Origin: Tsukamurella paurometabola
Lineage (GTDB): Bacteria; Actinomycetota; Actinomycetes; Mycobacteriales; Mycobacteriaceae
Reading direction: 5' to 3'
DNA length: 64,000 nt
Assembly (NCBI RefSeq): GCF_900631615.1
Contig: NZ_LR131273.1
Span: 3,318,850 to 3,382,849, forward strand
Part shown: positions 21,185-29,522 of the stretch, piece after piece
How positions within the stretch are numbered: position 1 is the stretch's first letter
Layout: every line of letters begins with the position of its first letter
Translations under genes and position numbers: made by a program
The notes under the pieces: model-generated
What the model saw: only the letters and a program-made list of their open reading frames with translations
Told to the model about the DNA's origin: nothing
Database searches by the model: none

Positions 21185-21580
21185 TCAGGGCGCGAGCGTC
21201 ACCGCGCGCAGGCGCTCGAGGTCGGAGAGGACCGTCGCGCAGTCCCGGTCGAAGTCGGCATCGCTCGCTCCCAGTCGCCGCACCGTGAACAGCACCTCCG
21301 CGCCGTCCGGGTGTGCAAGTACGCGCAGGGGATTGTTCACGACGGTGCCGTCGGGCAGCGTCACGTCGTGGTCCAGGACGCCGAACGTATTGTCCGGCGC
21401 GAACCGCACGCGCACCTCGCCCATCGGCGAGTCCGCGACCAGGTCGTCACCGTCGGATCGCACGCCGGTCGCGAGGCCGGCGGCCCAGCGGACCAGGTTC
21501 TTCGGCTCGCGGGCGAAGGCGTACACCTCCGCGGCGGAGCGGGGGATCACGACGCTGATGTGGCGGGACTCCTCGGTCAT
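21185..21580 (-). CDS. SRPBCC family protein
   Basis: This is a 131-residue protein whose opening RHISVVIPRSAAEVYAFARE and the following PKNLVRWAAGL are typical of the START/SRPBCC (polyketide cyclase-like) fold, a small-molecule binding pocket. No substrate can be inferred. It lies nine bases downstream of the 210-residue gene on the same strand, so the two are probably co-transcribed. It ends before the AT-rich HNH promoter region. Confidence 0.75.
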   Translation of the reverse strand: MTEESRHISVVIPRSAAEVYAFAREPKNLVRWAAGLATGVRSDGDDLVADSPMGEVRVRFAPDNTFGVLDHDVTLPDGTVVNNPLRVLAHPDGAEVLFTVRRLGASDADFDRDCATVLSDLERLRAVTLAP

Positions 21581-21589
21581 CCCGCCACG

Positions 21590-22222
21590 CTACCGAGGGG
21601 CGCGGTCGTACGCTGCGAACACGGCACGCAACGCACCGAGCGCGGCCTCCTCCTCGCCCGGCTCCTCGTAGTAGCCGTTCGCCACCTGCTCGGCGATCAG
21701 CGCCTCGGGTGTGAACTCCTCGCCGAATCGGCAGTCGCCCAGGGCGTACTCGAACCCGACATCGTGACTGAAGACGCCGTCCGCGATCAGGGTGATGTCG
21801 TGGGTGGCGCAGTACTCGACGAGGCCCTGCGCGATCTGCCATCGTGCACCGTCGAACCAGAAGACGCCGCTCGCGTGCGGAAGTGTCCTGCCCTGGTCGT
21901 TCTCCGTGTTGAGGAACTCGTAGCTCTCCGGGCGATCGGCGACCATGGCGACGAGTTCGTCGGGGACGCCGCCGAACACGCTCAGTTGTGAGGCGTAGTC
22001 CTCGTAGAAGTTGAGCACGCTCTCGTGCTCGTACGTCAGCAGGAGCACGCGCCCGTCGTCGGCGAAGAACCAGCCGGCGGCCTGTCCACCCCCGTCGTTC
22101 CACGCGAACCGCACGCCGCCGGGGACGTCGACGGGTTCGATGTCGTTCCACGTGTCCACGATCGCCGCGCGCCGCCGCACGTCGGCGATCGGTGTGCGCT
22201 GCAGGTCCTCCCAGGTGCCCAT
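21590..22222 (-). CDS. conserved-looking protein of unknown function (210 aa)
   Basis: I do not recognise this protein. It is 210 residues, soluble, acidic and rich in Trp, Tyr and Phe, with no signal peptide or membrane segment. The N-terminal half (for example GVRFAWNDGGGQAAGWFFAD and LLTYEHESVLNFY) looks like a compact alpha/beta domain of the SMI1/KNR4-like or immunity-protein kind, but that is only an impression. The start ATG lies six bases after a CATAGT -10-like hexamer. It is transcribed divergently from the DUF6891-like gene and is probably in one operon with the SRPBCC gene. Confidence 0.6.
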   Translation of the reverse strand: MGTWEDLQRTPIADVRRRAAIVDTWNDIEPVDVPGGVRFAWNDGGGQAAGWFFADDGRVLLLTYEHESVLNFYEDYASQLSVFGGVPDELVAMVADRPESYEFLNTENDQGRTLPHASGVFWFDGARWQIAQGLVEYCATHDITLIADGVFSHDVGFEYALGDCRFGEEFTPEALIAEQVANGYYEEPGEEEAALGALRAVFAAYDRAPR

Positions 22223-22228
22223 GACTCC

Positions 22229-22273
22229 ACTATGTCACAAGTCAGGGAACGTGAATCCACTCTGCGATATTGT
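22229..22273. promoter_or_regulatory. divergent leaderless promoters
   Basis: The 57-base gap holds a CATAGT hexamer read on the minus strand (22229-22234), six bases before the ATG at 22222. It also holds TATTGT on the plus strand (22268-22273), six bases before the ATG at 22280. Both would start transcription at or beside the start codon. No strong -35 boxes are evident. Confidence 0.5.
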
Positions 22274-22279
22274 GCAGCA

Positions 22280-23014
22280 ATGGGGAGTCGCTTCATTCAG
22301 CAGAACAGTCAGGTACCCGAATGGTTGCGCGACGGGACGCTCGTGCGGACGTTGCCGGACAACACGCTCCGGGCGGCCTCGATCCTCGTCAACCCGGGCT
22401 ACTTCACGGCGGCTCGCGTGGCGGAGGTGCTCGAGGCCTCCGGCGCCACCCCGGAGGAGGCTCGGGAGGCCGTCCGTGCCGCGCGGGCGGCGTACCGGGC
22501 CCACCTCGACCGATCGGACGGTGAGGGGGACTGGGCGCGGTTCGATGCCGCGTGCGACGCGATCGCCGCGCGCGGGATCCTGGTGCGGCACAACTTCACC
22601 TGCTGCCGGACCTGTGCCGACGCCGAGATCGGTGACGATCGCGCGGACGAGTGGGGGTACGTCTACTTCACCCAGCAGGACGCCGAGGCCCTGGCCTATG
22701 CGGAGCCCTCCGTCTACCTCGGGTACGGGTCCTTCGGCCCGTCGCCGTCGATCGACCCCGCCGAGCTCGCGAGCGCCCAGGGCGACGACGAGCGGATGTC
22801 CGCGCTGTACGAGCGCACCTTCGACGACCTCGCCGCCGCGATCACGTCGGCCCTGGACGCCCAGGGACTCCGCTACGAGTGGGACGGCGACACCGGCACG
22901 CGGATCCGGGTCGTCGGGATGGACTGGCGCCGGCCGCTTCCCGAGGACGACGTGGCCCCGCCGGCGGCCCCGGCCCCGGAGTCCCGGAAGCGGAACTTCG
23001 GCTTCCGCTTCTGA
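22280..23014 (+). CDS. DUF6891-like protein
   Basis: This is a 244-residue cytoplasmic protein. Its central part has the sequence LVRHNFTCCRTCADAEIGDD followed by GYVYFTQQDAEAL, which resembles the DUF6891 family of actinobacteria. The paired cysteines CCRTC could bind metal. It ends in a Pro/Ala-rich linker and the basic tail RKRNFGFRF. Function is unknown. I chose the ATG at 22280 because a TATTGT -10 box ends six bases before it. Reading from 22025 would enter the oppositely oriented neighbour. Confidence 0.65.
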   Translation: MGSRFIQQNSQVPEWLRDGTLVRTLPDNTLRAASILVNPGYFTAARVAEVLEASGATPEEAREAVRAARAAYRAHLDRSDGEGDWARFDAACDAIAARGILVRHNFTCCRTCADAEIGDDRADEWGYVYFTQQDAEALAYAEPSVYLGYGSFGPSPSIDPAELASAQGDDERMSALYERTFDDLAAAITSALDAQGLRYEWDGDTGTRIRVVGMDWRRPLPEDDVAPPAAPAPESRKRNFGFRF

Positions 23015-23114
23015 CCGGACCGCCCGGCGTCCGAGGCCGGGGCGCGACGTCGACGACCCGCGGGGCACAATCCGAAGCGAGCACGCTCAGCCGCGACGGA
23101 CGGGGGGACGACAA

Positions 23115-24272
23115 GTGGCACCGATACTCGACGGAATCGTGGTGGCGGACTTCAGCCGGGTGCTGGCCGGGCCCCTCGCGACGGTGATGCTCGCGGACCT
23201 CGGCGCGGACGTCGTGAAGGTGGAACGCCCCGGCGCCGGCGACGACACCCGGGCCTGGGGACCGCCCTGGACCGATCGCACCAGCGCCTACTTCGAGTCG
23301 GCGAACCGCTCCAAGCGCAGCGTCGAACTCGACCTCGACGACCCCGGGGATCGCGCGGTGGCACGCGAACTCGCCAGTCGCGCCGATGTCTTCGTCGAGA
23401 ACTTCCGCACCGGGTCGCTCGACGCGAAGGGCCTCGGGTACGAGGACCTCGTCGCGGTCAACCCGCGCCTGGTCTACTGCTCGATCACCGGTTTCGGCTC
23501 CGGGGCCGGGGCGGAGCTGCCGGGGTACGACTTCCTCGTCCAGGCCCTGGGCGGGCTGATGAGCATCACGGGCGAACCGGACGGCGACCCGATGAAGGTG
23601 GGCGTCGCCCTCGTGGACGTCCTCACCGCGAAGGACGCCGTCGCGGGGATCCTCGCCGCACTGTACGAGCGGGAGCGCTCCGGCCTCGGACAACGTGTCG
23701 AGGTGAATCTGCTGTCCTCGCTTCTCGGTTCGCTGGCCAATCAGGGCGCGACCTTCCTCGCGACGGGTGCCGCCCCGTCGCGGCGGGGGAACAGCCACCC
23801 GTCGATCGCGCCCTACGAAACCCTCCGGTGCCGCGACGGCCTCCTCGCGGTGGCGTGCGGCAACGACGGCCAGTTCGCCCGCCTCGCCGCCACCGTCGGT
23901 GCCGCGGAGCTGGCCGACGATCCGCGCTTCGCGAGCAACCCGGACCGCGTGCGCCACCGCGCCGATCTGGTCCGGCTCCTCGAGGCGCGCCTCGAAGCCC
24001 AGGACGCGGGGGAGTGGGCCCGCCGGCTCACCGCGGCGGGGGTGCCGGCCGGCACCGTCGGCGACGTCGCCTCGGGATTCGCCCTCGCCGAGAGCCTGGG
24101 CCTGCAGCCGCGGATCCACGTGGGCGACGGCGCGATGGACCAGGTGCGCAACCCGATCGGCTTCTCCCGCACCCCCGTCACCGACTACCGTCGCCCACCC
24201 GCAGTGGGGGAGCACACCGAGGCGGTCCGCGCCGGGCTACGCAACGGCGGGGGCTCCGGCGGTGGTCGGTGA
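23115..24272 (+). CDS. family III CoA-transferase (CaiB/BaiF type)
   Basis: This enzyme moves CoA between carboxylic acids by way of a covalent aspartyl intermediate. The opening LDGIVVADFSRVLAGPLATV and LADLGADVVKVERPG are family signatures. The catalytic Asp is most likely D168 in MKVGVALVDVLT. The C-terminal part contains GVPAGTVGDV. The protein is 385 residues, a normal length. The start is GTG at 23115 after a GGGGGGACGA ribosome site. The neighbours give no pathway clue, so the substrate is unknown. Confidence 0.88.
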   Translation: MAPILDGIVVADFSRVLAGPLATVMLADLGADVVKVERPGAGDDTRAWGPPWTDRTSAYFESANRSKRSVELDLDDPGDRAVARELASRADVFVENFRTGSLDAKGLGYEDLVAVNPRLVYCSITGFGSGAGAELPGYDFLVQALGGLMSITGEPDGDPMKVGVALVDVLTAKDAVAGILAALYERERSGLGQRVEVNLLSSLLGSLANQGATFLATGAAPSRRGNSHPSIAPYETLRCRDGLLAVACGNDGQFARLAATVGAAELADDPRFASNPDRVRHRADLVRLLEARLEAQDAGEWARRLTAAGVPAGTVGDVASGFALAESLGLQPRIHVGDGAMDQVRNPIGFSRTPVTDYRRPPAVGEHTEAVRAGLRNGGGSGGGR

Positions 24273-24301
24273 GCCGTGCCCCGGGGCACGGCCCTCGCCC
24301 A

Positions 24302-24949
24302 TCAGTTCACGTCGGCGAACGCCTCGACGGCCTCGTTCCGGCCGGCGACGATCAGGACGTCACCGTCCTGCACGATCGTGTCGTAGTCGGCGTGCGTGAA
24401 ATCCTCACCCGGATGCTTGATGGCCACCACGGTGATCCCGTACTTGTGTCGCACGCCGGAGTCCTTGAGGGCCTTCCCGACGATGCTGCGCGGCGCGTGC
24501 GCCTTGACCATCGCGTAGTCCTCCTCGAACTCCACGTAGTCCAGCATCCTGCCGCCCGTCACGAGATGCGCCACCCGCTCGCCCATCTCGTGCTCCGGGA
24601 GCACCACGTGGTGCGCGCCCACCCGTTCGAGGATGCGGCGGTGCTGGTGGCTGGTGGCCTTCGCCCAGATGTTGGGGATCCGGAACTCCGACAGCAGCGA
24701 GGTGGCGAGGATGCCGGCCTCCAGGTCGGAGCCGATCGAGACCACCGCATGCGCGAAGTCCGGCACCCCCAGTTGCTTGAGCGCCTCCTCGTCGGTCGAG
24801 TCCGCGACCGCGGCATAGGTCAAGTCGTCGGAGATCCGCTGCACGCGACGCTCGTCCACGTCCACCCCGAGCACCTCGGCGCCCTGCGCGATCAGCTCGC
24901 GCGCCACCGACGCGCCGAACCGGCCCAGGCCGATGACGACGATGCGCAT
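24302..24949 (-). CDS. TrkA/KtrA family potassium uptake regulatory subunit
   Basis: This cytoplasmic RCK-type gating ring subunit senses nucleotide to control its membrane partner. The Rossmann motif GLGRFGASVARELI opens the protein. DVDERRVQRI, with the conserved acidic end of strand two, follows, and an RCK-C domain forms roughly the last 80 residues. I chose the ATG at 24949 (215 residues), which puts the Rossmann strand at the N-terminus as in KtrA. A TTG at 24976 overlapping the upstream stop is an alternative. It lies directly downstream of the channel subunit, surely in one operon. Confidence 0.9.
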   Translation of the reverse strand: MRIVVIGLGRFGASVARELIAQGAEVLGVDVDERRVQRISDDLTYAAVADSTDEEALKQLGVPDFAHAVVSIGSDLEAGILATSLLSEFRIPNIWAKATSHQHRRILERVGAHHVVLPEHEMGERVAHLVTGGRMLDYVEFEEDYAMVKAHAPRSIVGKALKDSGVRHKYGITVVAIKHPGEDFTHADYDTIVQDGDVLIVAGRNEAVEAFADVN

Positions 24950-24968
24950 CCCCGTGCGCTTGCGTGAT

Positions 24969-26330
24969 TTAACCAACGATCGGACGCTCCTCCGGCAACT
25001 CGTAGCGGCGCTCGCGCTCGCGCAGGGCGAGGGCGGACGCCACGGTCACGGGACCGAGTCGCCCCGCGAACATCAGGACCACCAGCAGTATCCGCCCGCC
25101 GACGGGCGGATCGTCGGTGATCCCGGTACTCAGGCCCACGGTGGAGAACGCCGAGACCACCTCGAACAGCACGGCGTCGAGTTCGAAGTGCGTCATCTGC
25201 AGCAGCGTCAGCGTGCCCACCATCACCGTGCCGACGCTGAGCAGCGCGACGGTGATCGCCTGTCGCTGCACGTCGGCGGAGATGCGCCGGCCGAAGGCGT
25301 GCACGGTCGGCTCGCCGCGGATCTCCGCCCAGATCACGAACGCCAGGATCGCGAAGGTCGTGACTTTGATCCCACCGGCCACGCCGCCGCTGCCGCCGCC
25401 GATGAACATCAACACGTCGGTGGTGAGCAGCGACGTCGGATGCATCGCGCCCACGTCGATCGTGTTGAAACCGGCTGTGCGCGGCGAGACCCCGGCGAAC
25501 GTCCCCGTGAGGATCTTGCCGGCCACGTCGCGCGGGCCCAGGGTCGCCGGATTCGTCCACTCGAACGCGGTGATGAGGGCGACACCCCCGACCAGCAACG
25601 CGAAGTAGGTGATCAGCGTCAGCTTCGTGTGCAGCGACCAACGCGTCAGCGCGGTGTCCCGGTTCAGCCGCCGGCGCAGCGCCCGCGTGACCTCGTAGAT
25701 CACCGGGAACCCGAGCCCGCCGATGACGATCGCCACCATGATCGGCACGACGATCCCGGGGTCCTCGGCGAACCCCGTCAGGCTGTCCGAGTAAAGCGCG
25801 ATGCCCGCGTTGTTGTAGGCCGTGACGGCGTGGAACATCGCGAGATACGCGGCGCGGCCCGTCGAGACGTCGTAGCCGAGCGCGAACCGCGCGAACAGGA
25901 ACAGGGCGGTGACCGCCTCCACGGCGAGGCTCATCCGGACGACGCCGAGCACCACCCGCTTGCTCTCGCCCAGCTCCAGGCTCTTGTTCTCCGCCTGCGC
26001 CAGGATCTGCAGCCGCAACCCGATGCGCCGCGCCACGAGCAGTCCGAGGAGCGAGGCCAGCGAGATGATGCCGAGCCCGCCGACCTGTACCAGCAGCATG
26101 ATGACCACCTCGCCGAAGGTGGACCAGTGCGACTCGGTATCGACCACCACGAGCCCGTTGACGCACACCGCCGACGTGGCGGTGAACAGGGCGGTGCTCA
26201 GCGCGGTGCGCTGGCCGTCGGTCGCCGCGATCGGCAGGGACAGGAGCACGTTGCCGATCACCGTCGCCAGGCCGAAGCCGAGAACGATCAGGCGTGCCGG
26301 CTGCGTGGGACCGGCCATTCCGCGGGCCAT
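24969..26330 (-). CDS. TrkH/KtrB family potassium transporter membrane subunit
   Basis: This is the ion-conducting subunit of a Ktr/Trk potassium uptake system, 453 residues with about eight to ten membrane segments. The four pore-loop filters, each with a central Gly, can be picked out as TSAVCVNGL, TAYNNAGIAL, RTAGFNTID and FSTVGLSTG. The start ATG at 26330 lies six bases after a TAGGTT -10-like box (26337-26342, minus strand). The pair may therefore have its own leaderless promoter just downstream of the asparaginase gene. Confidence 0.92.
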   Translation of the reverse strand: MARGMAGPTQPARLIVLGFGLATVIGNVLLSLPIAATDGQRTALSTALFTATSAVCVNGLVVVDTESHWSTFGEVVIMLLVQVGGLGIISLASLLGLLVARRIGLRLQILAQAENKSLELGESKRVVLGVVRMSLAVEAVTALFLFARFALGYDVSTGRAAYLAMFHAVTAYNNAGIALYSDSLTGFAEDPGIVVPIMVAIVIGGLGFPVIYEVTRALRRRLNRDTALTRWSLHTKLTLITYFALLVGGVALITAFEWTNPATLGPRDVAGKILTGTFAGVSPRTAGFNTIDVGAMHPTSLLTTDVLMFIGGGSGGVAGGIKVTTFAILAFVIWAEIRGEPTVHAFGRRISADVQRQAITVALLSVGTVMVGTLTLLQMTHFELDAVLFEVVSAFSTVGLSTGITDDPPVGGRILLVVLMFAGRLGPVTVASALALRERERRYELPEERPIVG

Positions 26331-26336
26331 CAGCAG

Positions 26337-26342
26337 AACCTA
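26337..26342 (-). promoter_or_regulatory. possible leaderless -10 box of the trkH-type gene
   Basis: TAGGTT on the minus strand, a TAnnnT match, lies in the 23-base gap between the asparaginase stop and the trkH-type ATG, with six bases to the start codon. Read-through from the asparaginase gene is also possible. Confidence 0.4.
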
Positions 26343-26353
26343 CCCCGGCGCGG

Positions 26354-27298
26354 CTACCGCCCGAGGTACGCCGCGATCCATCGCGGGCCCACGCCGGCGG
26401 CCAGCAGCGCGAGTAGCACGATCCGCGCCTGCCCGGGCCGCAGCCGTCGCGACAGCAGCGCGCCGGCGGCGACGAGGTCGGCAGCACCGCCGCCCCCGCC
26501 GTAGGCGGCGTCGACGGGCCCGGACGCGATCCGCGTCGACACGACGACCACCACGCCCGCGTCCAGCGCGCGGCGCACCGCCTCCGCGAGCGCGACCGTC
26601 GTGTTCCCGCTCCCGGTGCCCGCGAGCACGATCCCGCGGGCGCCGGCCGCGACGGCGGCGTCGACGAGGGCACCGTCGGCCCCCGGGTACGAGGCCACGA
26701 TGTCGACGCGCACGCCCGCGATCGGCGCGGGCTTGGTCAGCAGCCGATTCGGTGCCGTCCCGGCCAGCTCCGCCACCGGTAGGCCACCCTCGAAGGGCTG
26801 CGGCGCGACGGTGGACACCTTCGCGAGCCCCCGCACCGTCTGCACCTGCCCGGCGAAGGAGAGCAGCACCCCGAGCCCCCGGTATCCGGGGTCCGCGGCG
26901 ACCGCGATCGCCTCCGCGAGATTCGCCGGTCCGTCCGCGGCGGGCGAATCCGCGGGGTGCTGCGCACCGGTGAAGACCACCGGCCGCGGGTCGGTGTGCG
27001 TCAGGTCTACCAGGAGCGAGGTCTCCTCCATGGTGTCCGTGCCGTGCGTCACGACGACCCCCGCCACCTCCGGGTCGGCGAGAGCGTCCACGACCGCGGC
27101 CCGGATCTCGTCGAGCTGCTCCAGCGTCAGCGCGGACGAATCCGCGGCGGTCACGTCGCGGACCGTCACGTCGATTCCCGGCACGGCGCCGGCGGTCTCG
27201 ACCAGCGCCGCGCCGGCGTCCGTGGGGGCCGCCGCGCCGGATTCGTCGTGACGGCTGGCGATGGTGCCACCGGTGGCGAGCACGATCACTTCAGGCAT
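26354..27298 (-). CDS. ansA: L-asparaginase (type I/II family)
   Basis: This enzyme hydrolyses asparagine to aspartate and ammonia. The first catalytic Thr is in EVIVLATGGTIASR at the N-terminus, and the second site is VVTHGTDTMEET in the middle. The protein has 314 residues and no signal peptide, so it is cytoplasmic. I chose the ATG at 27298, which places ATGGTIA at residues 8-14 and lies six bases after the minus-strand -10 GATGCT (27305-27310). M. tuberculosis ansA (Rv1538c) also lies on the opposite strand between dinX and lspA. Confidence 0.92.
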   Translation of the reverse strand: MPEVIVLATGGTIASRHDESGAAAPTDAGAALVETAGAVPGIDVTVRDVTAADSSALTLEQLDEIRAAVVDALADPEVAGVVVTHGTDTMEETSLLVDLTHTDPRPVVFTGAQHPADSPAADGPANLAEAIAVAADPGYRGLGVLLSFAGQVQTVRGLAKVSTVAPQPFEGGLPVAELAGTAPNRLLTKPAPIAGVRVDIVASYPGADGALVDAAVAAGARGIVLAGTGSGNTTVALAEAVRRALDAGVVVVVSTRIASGPVDAAYGGGGGAADLVAAGALLSRRLRPGQARIVLLALLAAGVGPRWIAAYLGR

Positions 27299-27304
27299 GC
27301 GTGC

Positions 27305-27310
27305 AGCATC
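27305..27310 (-). promoter_or_regulatory. leaderless -10 box of the asparaginase gene
   Basis: GATGCT on the minus strand keeps the A at position 2 and T at position 6 of the -10 consensus. It ends six bases before the ATG at 27298. The match is weak alone, but the spacing repeats that of other genes in the window. Confidence 0.4.
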
Positions 27311-27401
27311 GCATGCCGGCCGTGGGGCGCGGTGGCGCACCGCGTCACGTTTGGCATAGTGGAGGCGGCGAAGCAGCGGCCGGACGGAGGTGACATTCTC
27401 G

Positions 27402-27899
27402 ATGCGCGGACGGGTCCTCATGGCCCTCACCGCGGTACTCGTGGGCCTGGCCTGCGGTGCCTGCAGCGGGGAGAGCACCGAATCGCGGTCGAGCACCCCC
27501 TCGGCCGTTTCCGTCCAGGTGACGGAGGCACCGTCGAGCACGCCGGACCGTGCACCGTCGACGCAGCAACTCGAGGAGATGCTGAGCCGGGCGGTCGACC
27601 CGAACGTGCCGATCGAGGAGAAGGTGCAGCTGGTCCAGGGCGCGACGATCGCCGACGGGCCGCTGTTCGACGAGCTGGTCAAGCTGCGCAGCGACAACCC
27701 TCAGGTCAGCTGGCACATCGGCCGCCCCGTACTGGAGCAGCCGGGGCTGGCGAAGGCGCAGTTCTCCGTGCTCATGGGCGGGACGAATCAGCTGGCCTAC
27801 GCGACCCTCGCCTTCGACGAGGGCCGGTGGAAACTGCAGCGCTCGTACGCCTGCCAGATGATCGTGCAGGTCGGGCGCGACTCGCCGTCCTGCCGCTGA
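27402..27899 (+). CDS. MTB12/CFP-2-like secreted or lipid-anchored protein
   Basis: This exported protein has 165 residues. The N-terminal hydrophobic segment ends in GLACGACSG, a plausible but imperfect lipobox, and a Ser/Thr/Pro-rich linker follows. From PSTQQLEEMLSRAVDPNVPI onward it matches in pattern the M. tuberculosis low-molecular-weight antigen MTB12 (Rv2376c): PTxxQL, DPNV, a Gly after the LV repeat, and a final ...GxWxLxR segment seen here as DEGRWKLQRSYAC. Function of the family is unknown. I chose the ATG at 27402 because GGAGG at 27386-27390 precedes it. GTG at 27390 would overlap that site. Confidence 0.72.
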   Translation: MRGRVLMALTAVLVGLACGACSGESTESRSSTPSAVSVQVTEAPSSTPDRAPSTQQLEEMLSRAVDPNVPIEEKVQLVQGATIADGPLFDELVKLRSDNPQVSWHIGRPVLEQPGLAKAQFSVLMGGTNQLAYATLAFDEGRWKLQRSYACQMIVQVGRDSPSCR

Positions 27900-27926
27900 C
27901 CGCGGTCACGGACCGACGGACGCCGA

Positions 27927-28907
27927 CTACTTCGGGCCGAAGCGGTAGACGCTGCCCGTCTTCTGCGTGAGCTTCTTCGCCGGGTCGTCGCCCACCAGGG
28001 TGCGACCGCCCTCCAACTGCACACCGCCCTGTCCGAACGCGCGGGCGGGGTCGATCTCGATGGTGCCGTTGCCCTCCGAGGTGTAGCTCTCGATCAGCAG
28101 GGTGCTGTCGCTGCCCGGCACCCGGAAGACGGAATCGTCGGGCGATTCGTCCACCTTGGCCTTCACCTCGGGCCGGTCCGCCGTGCCGCCGAGGGTGACG
28201 CGCATCGTCTGGGTCAGGGTGCTGTCGGCGCGGATCGACCGGGTCGCCGTCCACGTCGCACCGGGGGCGACGGGCTCGGCGGGCAGCGGGATCAGCCGCA
28301 GGAAGGTCTGCAGCAGGGCCTGCTCGAACGCGGACTGGGCCTCGGAGGAGACGCCGGGCGGTGCGGCCAGGACGAACGAGCGCACCTCGCCGCTGGGTGC
28401 GAGCTTCACGCGCGCGACGGATCCCGCCTCGACCTCGAGCGCCTTCGTCGTGGCGGCGTCCGTGGACGTGGGCGCCGAGAAGAAGAGGTAGACGTCGAGC
28501 GGATCGGCGCACGACGGCTGCGCGGTCAGCGGCAGCGTCACGTCGCGGTTCCCACCGGACGGCTGCTCGCCCGCCACCTGCGAGACCTGCAGCGAGTTGG
28601 TGAACAGCGCGTACTCGGCGACGGCGGTCGGGCGGACCGCCAGGGTACGCGCCGCGCCGGTGCCGGGGGAGTCGAGCACGATCGTCGCCTGCGGCACGTC
28701 GACGGTGACCGCGTGCCCGGGGAGCTCGGGCGGGGTCGCGGCGCAGCCCGCGGTCGCGGCCGGGGCCGCGACCGACTGCCGGGCGGGCGCCGACGAGGAC
28801 GCGCCGGCGCCGGCGGAGTCGCCGTCCCCGCACCCCGCGACGGCGGTGACGAGCACCACCGTCGACGCCGCCACCACCGGGACCAGCCGCAACCGCTTGC
28901 CATGCAC
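27927..28907 (-). CDS. putative lipoprotein of unknown function (326 aa)
   Basis: The signal peptide MHGKRLRLVPVVAAS and its hydrophobic core end in a good lipobox, TAVAGC, so the protein should be lipid-anchored outside the membrane. An Ala/Ser/Gly-rich linker leads into a beta-rich domain of about 270 residues with four or more Cys. It resembles uncharacterised actinobacterial lipoproteins of the DUF6263 type, but I could not confirm that. I chose the GTG at 28907 because the TACGGT box on the same strand ends six bases before it. It is divergent from lspA, whose product would process it. Confidence 0.7.
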   Translation of the reverse strand: MHGKRLRLVPVVAASTVVLVTAVAGCGDGDSAGAGASSSAPARQSVAAPAATAGCAATPPELPGHAVTVDVPQATIVLDSPGTGAARTLAVRPTAVAEYALFTNSLQVSQVAGEQPSGGNRDVTLPLTAQPSCADPLDVYLFFSAPTSTDAATTKALEVEAGSVARVKLAPSGEVRSFVLAAPPGVSSEAQSAFEQALLQTFLRLIPLPAEPVAPGATWTATRSIRADSTLTQTMRVTLGGTADRPEVKAKVDESPDDSVFRVPGSDSTLLIESYTSEGNGTIEIDPARAFGQGGVQLEGGRTLVGDDPAKKLTQKTGSVYRFGPK

Positions 28908-28913
28908 ACCGCC

Positions 28914-28928
28914 ACCGTAGTGGATGAT
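28914..28928. promoter_or_regulatory. overlapping divergent leaderless promoters (lipoprotein gene / lspA)
   Basis: TACGGT on the minus strand (28914-28919) lies six bases before the lipoprotein GTG. GATGAT on the plus strand (28923-28928) lies six bases before the lspA ATG. The -10 boxes are only three bases apart, so polymerases on the two promoters would clash. Only 27 bases separate the two start codons. Confidence 0.5.
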
Positions 28929-28934
28929 GGAGTC

Positions 28935-29522
28935 ATGGATTCCCCCGCAACCGCGCGGCCGAGCTGGTATCGGAACCCGCGCATCCTCCTGGCGGTGGTC
29001 GCGGTCGCGGTCTTCCTCATCGACCTGGCGGCCAAGACCACGGTGGTCCGGCACATGACGTACGGCGAGAAGATCCACGTGGTGGGCCCGTTCAGCCTGT
29101 ACTTCGTGAAGAACCCGGGCGCGGCCTTCTCGATGGCCACCGGGTACACGTGGGTGCTCACCTTGATCGCCGTCGGCGTGGTGGTGTGGATCGTGCGGAT
29201 GGGGTCGCGGCTGACGTCCCTGCCCTGGGCGCTCGGCCTCGGTCTGGTGCTCGGCGGCGCGCTGGGCAACCTCGCCGACCGGATCTTCCGCGCCCCAGGG
29301 GTCTTCCGCGGGCACGTCATCGACTTCTTCTCCGTCGGTGACTGGTTCCCCGTGTTCAACACCGCGGACTGCGCGATCAGCGTCGCCGCGGTGTTGCTGG
29401 TGGCGCTCACCCTGTTCGGGCGCGACCCGTACGAGGGCTTCGGGGAGAAGCGCACGCGCACGCCGGAGAAGACCACGGCCGAGGAGACCCGCACCACGGG
29501 AACGGAGGCGACCGATGCGTGA
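28935..29522 (+). CDS. lspA: lipoprotein signal peptidase LspA (signal peptidase II)
   Basis: This membrane aspartyl protease cleaves prolipoprotein signal peptides after diacylglyceryl transfer. It has four hydrophobic segments. The catalytic Asp residues are in GNLADRIFR and [12 protein letters not shown], and KNPGAAFSM is also characteristic. The 195-residue protein ends in a Thr/Glu/Arg-rich tail of about 30 residues. The ATG at 28935 lies six bases after a GATGAT -10-like box. The stop overlaps the start of the pseudouridine synthase gene, matching the lspA-Rv1540 order of M. tuberculosis. Confidence 0.95.
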   Translation: MDSPATARPSWYRNPRILLAVVAVAVFLIDLAAKTTVVRHMTYGEKIHVVGPFSLYFVKNPGAAFSMATGYTWVLTLIAVGVVVWIVRMGSRLTSLPWALGLGLVLGGALGNLADRIFRAPGVFRGHVIDFFSVGDWFPVFNTADCAISVAAVLLVALTLFGRDPYEGFGEKRTRTPEKTTAEETRTTGTEATDA

